Origin: Phoronis ovalis
Lineage: Eukaryota; Phoronida; Phoronidae
NCBI GenBank assembly: GCA_028565635.1
Contig: JAOXYB010074499.1
Location: 1 to 23,605 of the forward strand
DNA: 23,605 nt
Reading direction: 5' to 3'
This document shows, piece after piece, positions 1 through 10,300 of this stretch (positions are counted from its first letter, which is position 1; each line of letters begins with the position of its first letter). The notes under the pieces were generated by a model. It saw nothing but the letters and a program-made list of their open reading frames with translations. It made no database searches and was not told the origin of the DNA. The translations under genes were made by a program, and so were the position numbers.

Positions 1-22
1 GAGATATGAGCCGGCCATGACC

Positions 23-128
23 CTTACGGACAAGCTGTAGGCTGTCCATAAGTAAGGGTCATGCTTGCAGGACTACTTACGGACAAGCTGTAGGCTGTCC
101 ATAAGTAAAGGTCATGCTTGCAGGACTA
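23..128. repeat. Two-copy 53-bp tandem repeat with fold-back structure, in DTD1 intron 2
   Basis: The unit beginning CTTACGGACAAGCTG occurs at 23-75 and 76-128 with one difference (TAAGGGTC against TAAAGGTC). Each unit folds back: GGACA (28-32) pairs with TGTCC (43-47), and around the first copy CATGACCCTTAC (16-27) pairs with GTAAGGGTCATG (52-63). The DNA from 1 to 253 is otherwise intronic for DTD1. It holds a short CA-rich run near 217-237 and no gene I can see. A fragment of a fold-back mobile element is possible, but no target-site duplication is visible. Confidence 0.85.
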
Positions 129-253
129 CATGATTTGATGCTCCAATCATGAGATCAGGACTACATGCAAGGTATCTAATCATTATGAATTCAATACAAA
201 CACATATTACAAGCTAGCACAGACACGCACACACACATAAATATACTACTTAC

Positions 254-344
254 ATCCAGTCTATATCTTTATGAGTGTCATTTCTAGATATACCAAGAAG
301 AACACACAGCCCTCTTCCTATTGAGCTAACAACTTCTTCATCAA
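254..344 (-). CDS. DTD1: DTD1 coding exon 2
   Basis: The acceptor TTTGTAG precedes 344. The first two bases complete a valine codon, followed by 29 codons running DEEVVSS to DIDW. The exon ends with AT of the next codon, probably Met. The donor is a strong GTAAGT at 253-248. It contains the conserved IGRGLCVLLGIS strand of the DTD fold. The next exon is outside the window. Confidence 0.94.
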
Positions 345-615
345 CTACAAATAATATTTTCAATTATAAATTATTGTCGATTCTATAAATATTTATTTGA
401 TTGATAGTAAAAAAAGTAATCAAAAAAGAGACATGGTGATTTATTGAAATGAATTGATCATACTCATAGTCAGCACTCATTGATAGAGTCATACAGTTCC
501 GATGGTGACACAGTCATACTCATGGTCATAGACATAGTATTTAGTAAACAATTGTGAATTGAGGATTTTTACCTGATACACTAGCTTTCGTAACACGTTG
601 AATGATGGCTCTCAT
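254..615 (-). CDS. DTD1: D-aminoacyl-tRNA deacylase 1, 5' part (two exons; continues off the left edge)
   Basis: Minus-strand exons 615-573 and 344-254 encode the first 44 residues and part of codon 45. The start reads MRAIIQRVTKASVS and joins across the intron to a segment containing SSIGRGLCVLLGIS, which matches the N-terminus of the DTD family collinearly with no gap. The family removes D-amino acids (and glycine from mischarged tRNA-Ala) from tRNA in the cytosol as a homodimer. The SQ-type active-site motif and the Gly-cisPro motif lie further along the protein and are not in this window, so catalytic integrity cannot be judged. The start codon has A at -3. The gene lies head-to-head with CFAP70, and the two start codons are 616 bases apart. 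Identification is from remembered family sequence, not from a database search. Confidence 0.94.
345..572 (-). other. DTD1: DTD1 intron 1
   Basis: A 228-base AT-rich GT-AG intron of the minus-strand gene, phase 1. I see no further gene or repeat in it. Confidence 0.85.
573..615 (-). CDS. DTD1: DTD1 coding exon 1
   Basis: ATG is at 615-613 on the minus strand. It encodes MRAIIQRVTKASVS plus the first base of the next codon (phase 1). The donor GTAAAA follows a CAG ending at 573. This is the universally conserved DTD N-terminus (M-[KR]-A-[VI]-[VI]-Q-R-V). Confidence 0.94.
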
Positions 616-927
616 CGTAAGTGGTTTTTATGTTTCTTCGTACGAGAAAATTACTTCTTAGAGCATAAATATTACAAATTCATACAACTAACTTGCGAAA
701 TACATAATAATTTCAAACATATATACCGTCGACTCTTTTTACCGGAAGTAGCACCTGGCGGCTAGTATTCACGCATGCGTTGTTAATAAGGATTTCTATG
801 GAGACGACCTTGTGAGAGCAAGGATTTAGTTTCATTATTTCTGCACATTTATTCGATTTGTGGCTATTTTAATTGAGAAAAGAAGCATCATATAGTATAA
901 AGGACACTTCAAATTACACATTTATCG
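616..927. promoter_or_regulatory. Putative bidirectional DTD1/CFAP70 promoter and CFAP70 5' UTR exon
   Basis: This region separates the minus-strand DTD1 start codon from the CFAP70 5' UTR donor. It is locally richer in CpG than the flanks around 728-810. It carries CCGGAAGT (ETS-type core) at 742-749, the palindrome ACGCATGCGT (NRF1-like half sites) at 771-780, and an X-box-like site at 792-805. No TATA box is placed convincingly for either gene. The motif matches are direct reads; their use as promoter elements is inference. Confidence 0.6.
792..805 (+). promoter_or_regulatory. RFX X-box-like site upstream of a ciliary gene
   Basis: ATTTCTATGGAGAC fits every position of the DAF-19/RFX X-box consensus RYYNYYATRRNRAC, which controls many ciliary genes. 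It lies 122 bases before the end of the 5' UTR exon and 427 bases before the CFAP70 ATG. It is a weaker match to the symmetric vertebrate form GTTGCCATGGCAAC. Confidence 0.6.
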
Positions 928-1223
928 GTAAGTTTCTGTAGTATGCGTAGAAGCGTTGTTTTAATACGAAATCCCCAAACAATATGGCTGCCACAATCAC
1001 AACTCAAATCTTGCATTTTTTTGTTAACTTATGGATTTCACGTTAATTTTAGTGTTTAATAAGGTTTGAGTTGGAAAAGTGCGGTATATGCTAATTTAGT
1101 TCTGTGATAACATCGATAATTCTCTTTTATATTTAAATTTTTGTAGCAAAGCTGTGTGGTTGCGATTAGGTAATGTACAAGTATGTCAAACCTATTAAAC
1201 TGATGTAAATATTACATTTGTAG
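928..1223 (+). other. CFAP70: CFAP70 5' UTR intron
   Basis: The donor GTAAGT starts at 928 after TTATCG, and the acceptor ATTTGTAG ends at 1223. That leaves only GTCGTAAG before the ATG at 1232. The predicted leader exon from about 806 to 927 contains no ATG, so the spliced leader would be free of upstream starts. The transcription start is not defined by the sequence. Confidence 0.65.
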
Positions 1224-1231
1224 GTCGTAAG

Positions 1232-1306
1232 ATGGGAGATCAAGAACCTCAGCAGAACAGAACGTCAGAAACCTTGACTGTAACTGTATTGAGGGCGAGA
1301 AACTTA
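1232..1306 (+). CDS. CFAP70: CFAP70 coding exon 1 (residues 1-25)
   Basis: Starts at the ATG of [20 protein letters not shown] and ends at RARNL, phase 0, before a strong GTAAGT donor at 1307. The [12 protein letters not shown] stretch is the first strand of a C2-like domain (V-x-V-x-x-A-x-N-L pattern). Reading on past the donor only runs into intronic sequence. Confidence 0.93.
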
Positions 1307-4300
1307 GTAAGTACACTGTACATGACTCACGAGTTCATGCCCACTCTTTCTGTGGTAATACGGTCAAAATTCAACTTAGTCAATATGCTCTTTTATAATA
1401 AAAAAAATCAATTTCAAAAAATTATATATTTTCTATTTATTCAACTTAAACAATTAAACTTCTGTGATGTCAAAGCAGGTTGATGGACTCACAAGTTGGT
1501 CCCCTACTGACAGTACAGGAACTGCATGGCCACTACCAGTGCTGGTCATCCGCAGTCATTCTTTTATATGCCCTCAGTAGAAAGGACCATCATTTAAAGT
1601 GGTCATCCGAGCCACGAGGGGTACAAAGACCCCAATGTTGAGAGCCAGGTTTTTACACCTTGAAGTACATGTCTGGTTTGGGTACTGTGTATTAGACATC
1701 ATTACATACTGATTCTTCAGTGGCACAAGGAATATGCAGGTTGTTGTCTATGGTATGCCCTGCTATATTAACCTTTAATATAAAAGATTAATAAGCCAAT
1801 ACTTTCCTTACATTGTAGAATACTTGCAATAATGGTAACCAAGTTTTTTTCTGGAAAACTGAATATATTGCATACATTACTTGCATACAAAAGCAAATTT
1901 TTACCTTTTCCATTTTTATACTTTTAAATATTTTCAGAGAGGGAATCGTGGTGACTTAGTGACAGCTGTGGTTAAAGCAGAATTTAACGAGAGAACATTA
2001 GGTGAATCAACCAAAGTAGAATGTCAGCCAGAAGCTCCAGCTGAATACAATTTCCAAGCAACACTTACAGTGAATTTAGATTCACCAGAGAATTTAGATG
2101 AATTAGCATATAAGCCAGTCCTATGTAAGTGTAACAGTATTGCTAGAACTTGAGGAAATGCCGTGTTGTGTCATGATATATTATTCAGTTGCTTCAAGCA
2201 CCAAATTTGCTTTATCTTCAAGAAACAAGAAAGAATTTTATATCTATAAATTTATAATTATGTAATATTCCAATTTTTTTTCTTAAAAAAATTGATGATT
2301 ACTTACTAATTTTAATGTATTTATTTAATATTTATGATGGCTAACCCATCAAGCATCATATGCCACTGCAAAGATTCCTTTTCTACATTTGTAATATTTC
2401 ATCAAGAAGAAGTGTAGAAGACATATTTTTTAATGACTGAATTTTAGCAGTTCTCATGTAAAAAACAGTAGTGGTGTTAGTTTTTTTTATCTCACATTTA
2501 AAATGTTCATTTCTACTTTTACTCAGTAACCGTTGTGGAAGTTCTTCCAAAAGAAAAGAAACAAAAAGAAGAGAAGACAATTAACCTTGGGCAATGTACA
2601 GTAGATCTTTTGCCCATTATAAGGGGAGAATGTCAACACAGATGTACTTTACAAATTCATGCATTGCCTGGCTCACCATTAGAAACATTGGGCCCAGATC
2701 ACCCTAAAGTAAGTATAAAAGAAACGTTTGTGTTCTTATGATAACACTTGATGTGTTTTATGTTCCTTTGAATTTCTATGCTCTCTTGTACTATACCCTT
2801 TAATTGCTTTCAACAAGTAGAAATGCTGACATCATAGGCAATAGTTAAAATCATGCGATGGTCTAATATTTACTTAGTTTATAATTTATTTTAGGTTCAT
2901 GGAAGTTTATTCATTTAGAACCTTTCTTATATACAAATTAACTGAAAATAAACAGCACTTTACCTGCACATATTTTCTGCTTACCATTATGTGATTGTAC
3001 ATGTAAAAAATTTAGTCAAAACTGAATCTTCTTATTAACTTTTTATTACAACTATTTTTCTCCTAATTGTTGGAATATCAAATAAATGTTCATGCAAACA
3101 AGACTATTATTTTGCTATAACACTGATTTTCACTTTTTTTGTTCACTTTATTTCTATTTTGACCTTTCCTAGCACGATCGCATTTCACTTCTACTGACAT
3201 CCCCAGGACCAGTTACAAAAATTGTATGTTTTTTATCATTTAAAGAATCACTGACAATTTTGTATTTTTATTCATATTCTGTTTTTTGCTGATAAAACTA
3301 ACAATATATTAGAACAAAGTGCTCTGTTGAATCTGAGAACACTCGTTTTTAAATTGCTTTTGTTGTGCAGTGTGTAGAAGTTGATATGAATGTTGTATGT
3401 GATTATATGGCATATTTTTATGTTTAGCAGCTTGTTTTAATAGTGCAGTGATGTTAAAACTAAAACCTGTTTAGTTTTAGATAAACAATCATCTAGACTT
3501 TGCACCAATTTTCATTTTTAATAATATTCATCTTGATTGTACAACCATCAGTTTTAGGAAGAAGAATAAACAGTAATAATGCATTGATATTTTCAGCCTG
3601 AGCTTGATATCCAGTTATCAGTGAATGAGCCTCTATTAAATGAACAACAACTTGGTGACTCCAATTTGATGACATTTAAAGTGGAATCTTTATATTCTCC
3701 TCCGGATGTTTTCCAAATGACTGGTCAGCAGTATATCTATACTGCTGCTACACCAGTTCCAGCAAGTGGCGACGTAAGACATATAATTTATAATGATCTT
3801 ATTGCAATGACTAAATGTTTCTTAATAAAATTCTATAATTAAACAAAATAGATTATAGATAGGCTAATATCAAAAATCCAATCTTTAATTTCACAAGATA
3901 TGCTGAAACGAAGCACTGTACCTAAGTGACATCTGGTGGACACAATTGTCAATGTTGCTTTAGAAAAAATGTTTAGCTTGATAAAGGGTCTTCAAGTCTT
4001 ATTGCCCTATTTTTTCTTTAGATATTGCATTCATTTATGCTTTAAAACTCATTGAACTTGAACTATGAGTATTCAGCTTACTGCAAAGCTATGTTTTATG
4101 TAAAAAATACATGTTGGTAGTAAACTTAATCTTTATGGTATTTTTTAACAGAAGGAATCTCTACTGGTGTTTCATGGTGGTCAGTTAAAACCAGGTGTTG
4201 AAAAGGAGGCACCAAATAAACAGTTGAAATGGTTGATGCCTGGTAATGCTCAAGCAGGTGCATTGTACATTCCTGACAAGTATGTAACTGTTTCCTGGTA

Positions 4301-7300
4301 CTTTATTCCGTGTTGCAATAACTTCAAATAGTGTAATTTAATTAGTTAACAAAAAAAGTTATAATATTATATACATTATATAGCTGGATGTCATATGACT
4401 TATTATTAGTCTTTTTCTGACAATTTTTGTCAGAAACAGATTTTGCAAATAATCCGCATTCAATAATTTCATGTGTTTACCACATGCGTAATAATTGATT
4501 GGTAATATCTCATGATTGGCATTATCTCAAGGTTTGAAGATCTAAGTCAACTTCTTTGTTGTATATGTGAAAAACACATTTTTAGTCACTGCCAGCAGAG
4601 ATATGGTAGTAAGTTTATATTTAGCATTTACTATAATTGTATTATCAGGTTTATAACTCAAGATCCTATAGAGGAAGAAGATGGAGATTTCCGCAGTAGG
4701 GAAGATCGTGAACACCGTACTGTAGCTGAACAAGATAAAAACAGAGTCACTTGGAATACGGAAAGAAGATGCTATTTGCCTACTGATGCTTGCAAAATGT
4801 AGGACATTTATTTAGTGATGCTTTTTCAAATTAGGCATCAAAAAGAAGCTAGCAATCATTATGTACCGTATTAACATGATTCTTATACAATTCCCAGTAA
4901 TTTAAAATATTATTACAGTTTTGGAACTCAACTGGATCCTTTATCTGAAGATTTTTGATGTTTGGGGTGTATTAGAACTAATTTTTAACACTCAGATATT
5001 ATAATACCAAACTGACAAACTTTGTTAAAGACCATACTTGTGACTCATGTGCAAGTACTTTTCTTTCTCTAAAACAGTGAAAAATAATATTATATACATT
5101 ATATAGCTGGATGTCATATGACTTATTATTAGTCTTTTTCTGACAATTTTTGTCAGAAACAGATTTTGCAAATAATCCACATTCAATAATTTAATGTGTT
5201 TACCACATGCGTAATAATTGATTGGTAATATCTCAAGTTCATATTAAACTGTATATTATACCTGTTTTCAGGCTACAGGATAAGGTTGCCAAAACTCGTT
5301 ATTGGCCAGTGGAAGTGATGCGTATGCCATTACCCACTGGTGGAAAAGGAAAGAAAGTAAGTGTTGAATGTTAAAATTGTCCTCTATATATTTATTCGGT
5401 CAGAAGAAGGGATACCATTGTCATATAATTAATTCATAACTTACTATTTGTTTATGCTAACTTCATATAAATTTTGCTAATAAAAGCACTTCACTCAAGG
5501 TATATTAATATTCGGCACACTAATTAGCACATGTTGGCTAGTAAACATTCTTCAAAGAAAAAAAATAGTTTTGAAATGTGTGTCTTTAACATAATCATCA
5601 TGGCACTGTAAATTAATTAGGCTTTGTTGTTTACCTCCACACGTGATTATTAATTGTTGTGTTCAGTCTAACTGTTGTTAACACCACTTGTCTTATTGGC
5701 TTGATAGTAACTTGCACCAATATTGATCATATCATGTGTTGTTAATATTGCATATAAGCTAGGATATATAAAACTCTTTTATATATCCCAGATATAAGTA
5801 ATGAGCACACACTGCTATATTAATTTGTAGCTGTCTTATTGTGCCTAGCTCACCAAGTGAAGGAGTATCAATAAAATTTTAGAGTTCCAGTGCTTTATGA
5901 TAACTAAGTAGATTAAAGGAATTAATACACTTATTTCGACTGTTTTATCTATATATTGATTTATCGTAGGGACCTGCTGTGAAATCAGGCATTCTGGTAA
6001 CTTTTTTCTCTGCTTTCTCTGTTTCATAATTAGTGCCATCCTATTCTTTAACTAGTAAAATATCAGTCATTTATCTCCAAAAATTAAATGTGATTTAAAG
6101 TTTTTCCGAATATATCATTTGGTTTTCGAAGTGGTGGCTTTCTCATTTACTATTTGGACAATTATTGAAAGAACATCCTAAAGTGCCATTACTTCAAGAA
6201 CAGTAACTAAACCATCATATAGTGTCTGTTGTTTAAATTAACTTCACATATGTATATAGTTATAAGGCTTGTTTGAACTGTGTGATATGCTTGTAACAAC
6301 ATTTCATATTAACATCATTTTAGTTCTTAGCTTCTCCTAGCAGTATATGCCATGAGTGATGCTACATAGGATATTTAGGCTGCTAGTTTATTTTGTGTGG
6401 TATGGCGTATAACTGTCATGAAATTATTTTTCAGTCATTTTTAAAAGGTGCTAACATCTACAGTATTCTATGGGTCATGCTTTTTAGGATTTGTGCTGCT
6501 TGTTCAATCAGCAGCATATAACACTCGTGAAATTACATTTCAATTATATATCAATCAGTTACCTCTACTAGAGAATTATTTGTGTAAACTATTTTTTAAA
6601 AATCCTACTTATATTAGACCATTTGCGTGAACTTGCTGGCACCACCCAAAAACCCAAACTTGCTTAGAATTTGTGAAAACAAGATGTGAAATGTTGTAAG
6701 CATTTGGGTTCCATACAAGTATAGTACATGCAAATTGATTTCTACCTTAAATTTAGGATTTAATGTAAAGGTACTGCTCCTGGTTTTCTTTTTCATGTGT
6801 GATCATTATATTAATTCTGCAAGCAATATGCCAATTTATGCTTAAATAAGTTAACGGTAATGTACATTTTTATTTGAGGTGTACTTTATCCCAGGATATG
6901 GCCGTGTGGTTCGTAACATCTTCAAAATAAGAACACAGTTTTATTGTCACATAAATTATCTGATTATAGTTTAATGCTGTTGTTTTTATATTTGTGCACA
7001 TTTTGAGACTTGAAAATAAATGTTTTCTGAATTGTAATTTTAACTATGACTTTAAACTAATTGTAGAAACCATGGGTAAATAACCTGTCATGTATGGTGT
7101 TATATTAATTATTACCGTTAGATCCAATGTAGACTTGTAGATTTTACAGTAAAATATTTTCACATACTATTAATTTTACTGTCATACTATTTTTATCCCA
7201 AGCCATCTCCAGATAACTTTAATTATTTCTTTCTGAAAATATTAATATATACCAACATACTAAAATTATATCTATTTTTCTTAAAATTATGATTCTGTTT

Positions 7301-10300
7301 CCTCCATCGTATATGGAACCAGCATATAACAGTTAAGACTAGAGTGTTTAATTTTTCTTGAAATCTGGAGGAGGTTGTAGGGAATTCGATATTAGTTCAT
7401 GCATATATATATTAGGGGTTTTGCATGCATTTTTGTGTTATCTGTGTACCTGCATGTGTTGTTAGTTGCTGATTGTTTTTTTTTCTTGCACTAGCAACCA
7501 CGCTCTGGTCTTCAGCACTGTCACGATGTACTTATGTGTATTAGTGTGTTCTGTTGCAGTTGCTGTTTTTATGTTTTAATTCTTTAATAAGTGTTTTACT
7601 TTTGTTCATATTACTCACATGTGCATTGTAATTAACAGACAATTTGTTATGACATTCATTGGGGTTTTTTTTGGCATAATGGTACTGTTATTAAAAGTGT
7701 TCCAATTCTATGAATGACATGAGTCACATAAATACGAGCACATCTGGTCCAAGTCTGTAACTACACGCAACTGTTCGTGAATTCAGACAAAACGTTGGCT
7801 GATATAAGACTGTAGATTTTCCAGGAAAATTGCATAATTATTAATTATTTATTTTACTGGTAGATTTTGATAAAGGAAGTTTGTTTTTAAAAACCTCTTA
7901 AAGATGAAATATAAAAGAATCACCAAGACTGACAAACTCGTAATGATGTTTCTCAGTGGAATTGCATTTTGTGACATGCGTGTTTTTACTGTTGAAGAAC
8001 CATTCAATACTAGTAGTACAAATATACTGTAAAAGCAGATAGAGCATTGTCAGATTTTCAGGAGATTCTACAGTGTCAGGTCAATGAATTATTCATTGTT
8101 TCACAATCATTATTCTTAAAAAATGTACTCACTAGCAACTTGGACAAAGTAGTAATAATGGTTATATCATGTCTATATACCATTGTATGTCAAAATTCAC
8201 TTATCTGCTGCTTGCTGCCAGCTTTTAATATCGAATATAGCATTATCCTTTTCTAATATCTATAGATAATTATTGTTCTAAGATGTTATTTGTGGCCCAT
8301 GCATGAAGATGATTATGCTATTAATCTGCAAATAATTAATTTAAATTTTATTGACTGTATAGCTAATTAACCAATTAAAAGTAAAACAATTTTATAGGAG
8401 GAAGAAAATGCTATATTTTTTCATGGAGTGGCATTTGTCAATCTTGCGCCCTTACTTTATCCAGGAGGTAGGTGAAACACTGCAAGTTGTCAGTTAAAAA
8501 AGTGTGACATTATTTCTGGATTAGAATAAATTCTTGTACTTTTACATTGTTTCGTAACTAGCTCTGATTGGTCAATACACAAATGCCCTGCCCAATCGTA
8601 AGTCACTTTTACATGCTTGTGTATTAGAATGTGTATCCTTAAATGTTTGTTGTTACTATGATTTTATCTTCCAAGGATCTTATTCTGTGTATATATAATC
8701 AAACATTTTCCATTTTGAATGTAACTAAAGAGATCCATGATGAATAACCGAGAAGAAAACATCTCTAGTCATTGCTATTTTTTTAAACAAAATGGCTTTT
8801 TTAGTGTATAATTACATTTAATGATATTATACTGATTTTATGGCATTTTGCTACTCTCACCTTTAGGTTGATGTTACCTCATGTGGGTCCATATTTCCAG
8901 AAATGTTAACCATTGTCATATATTTCAAATGTAATAAATACACATATCTGATACATTTTTATACATTTTCGAATTACAATCAACTGTACAGTTTTAAATT
9001 GTATCATGATGTTAATCAATATTACTTCTCTTACAGTCAAAAGAATAAGAGGAGCGTATAAGGTTTATGCTTTTACTGAAGCTGAAAACTTTGAGAAGGT
9101 ATTTTAACATTTACTTTAATATTTTTTAATCATCAACATCTGCTTGTATGAACAAAAATTAAAGTGCAGAATATTGACCCATCAGTGAGTAACAGTTGGA
9201 TAGATTTTGTCAATACATGTTGCTTCCAATTTATCCATTGTTACAAATGGTAGTAATAGTTTAGCACTGTATAACACACCAATTAATACATTCTAGACAG
9301 GTATACACTGTACATGTTATAATCATATATAAATTTGTTGTTTTTTGTAAAAGAGGATTACCCAAACCCCTAAAAATGTACGTCATCTTGAGTCAGTTTT
9401 TATACCTCTCCAACACAATCTAAATGTGTCACTAATATTCAATGCAACTATGCACATATAAAACTAAATGCAAAATGTCTATAGTGGCACATTTAGTTTT
9501 GTTGGAGATGTAATCATTTTGTTTTTTATGCACTTTCTTATGCATACCTTTGTGTGTTATCATTTTCCTACCGTGACCAACCACACAGTATTTTGAGGAT
9601 ATGCTGTTTGCAGTGTAGTGATAAATTTTATAGTAAAACCTTCTTAAATTTTTTATTTGTATGGCATGTTTTGAATTGTTAATGCTATAATATGACATTT
9701 CAGTAGTGCAATGAAGTACTGGAGACTATATTATTTTAAGTGATTTCATTATATTAAACATAATAACATAAATCACCATTTTTGCTGTTACTTTATGTGT
9801 TGAACTGCAATCGTAAGATAAGCTCTTTCCATGTAAATGAATAACTGAATTTTAAAAAAGAGAAAAACATGTTTAGTAAAGTTGACAGTAAAAATACGAT
9901 TATACATAGCTTTTAGAACTGGTACAATATTGACTCTGTGAAATCAAGAACTCAAACTAACTAGACTAATTTTTTAATACTACTCCTATTTAAGTTATTA
10001 GTATCATCTTGAAAAAAAATTCAGAGCACCTTACAAAGACAATAATTAATATTTTAATTCTAAGAAGTTTAATATCTCTTTAAATTTCTCTGGAGTACTG
10101 AATAGTATTCAGTCTATCATTTTAATAAAACTGTAATGAGCATTAAACCTTTATTCTTGCAGACTAAACGTAAAGGTAATTTGTCCGATGAAGCAGCTCG
10201 GGTTGCAGCAGGTTTAATGATGAGAAATGCTAACTCACCATTTCCTAAAGGTGGCAAAGGAGGAAAAGAGAAAGAGGATAGCAAAGGAAAAGATGCTAAG

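Noticed and set aside
3493-3675. Minus-strand open frame overlapping CFAP70 exon 4
   Set aside because: Shadow of the conserved plus-strand exon, with no independent support.
6614-6796. Minus-strand open frame of 60 codons in intron 7
   Set aside because: No homology, and short open frames are expected by chance in a 3-kb intron.
9432-9698. Minus-strand open frame of 88 codons in intron 9
   Set aside because: Lys/Asn/Tyr/Ile-rich, as expected from random AT-rich DNA, with no recognisable domain or splice context.
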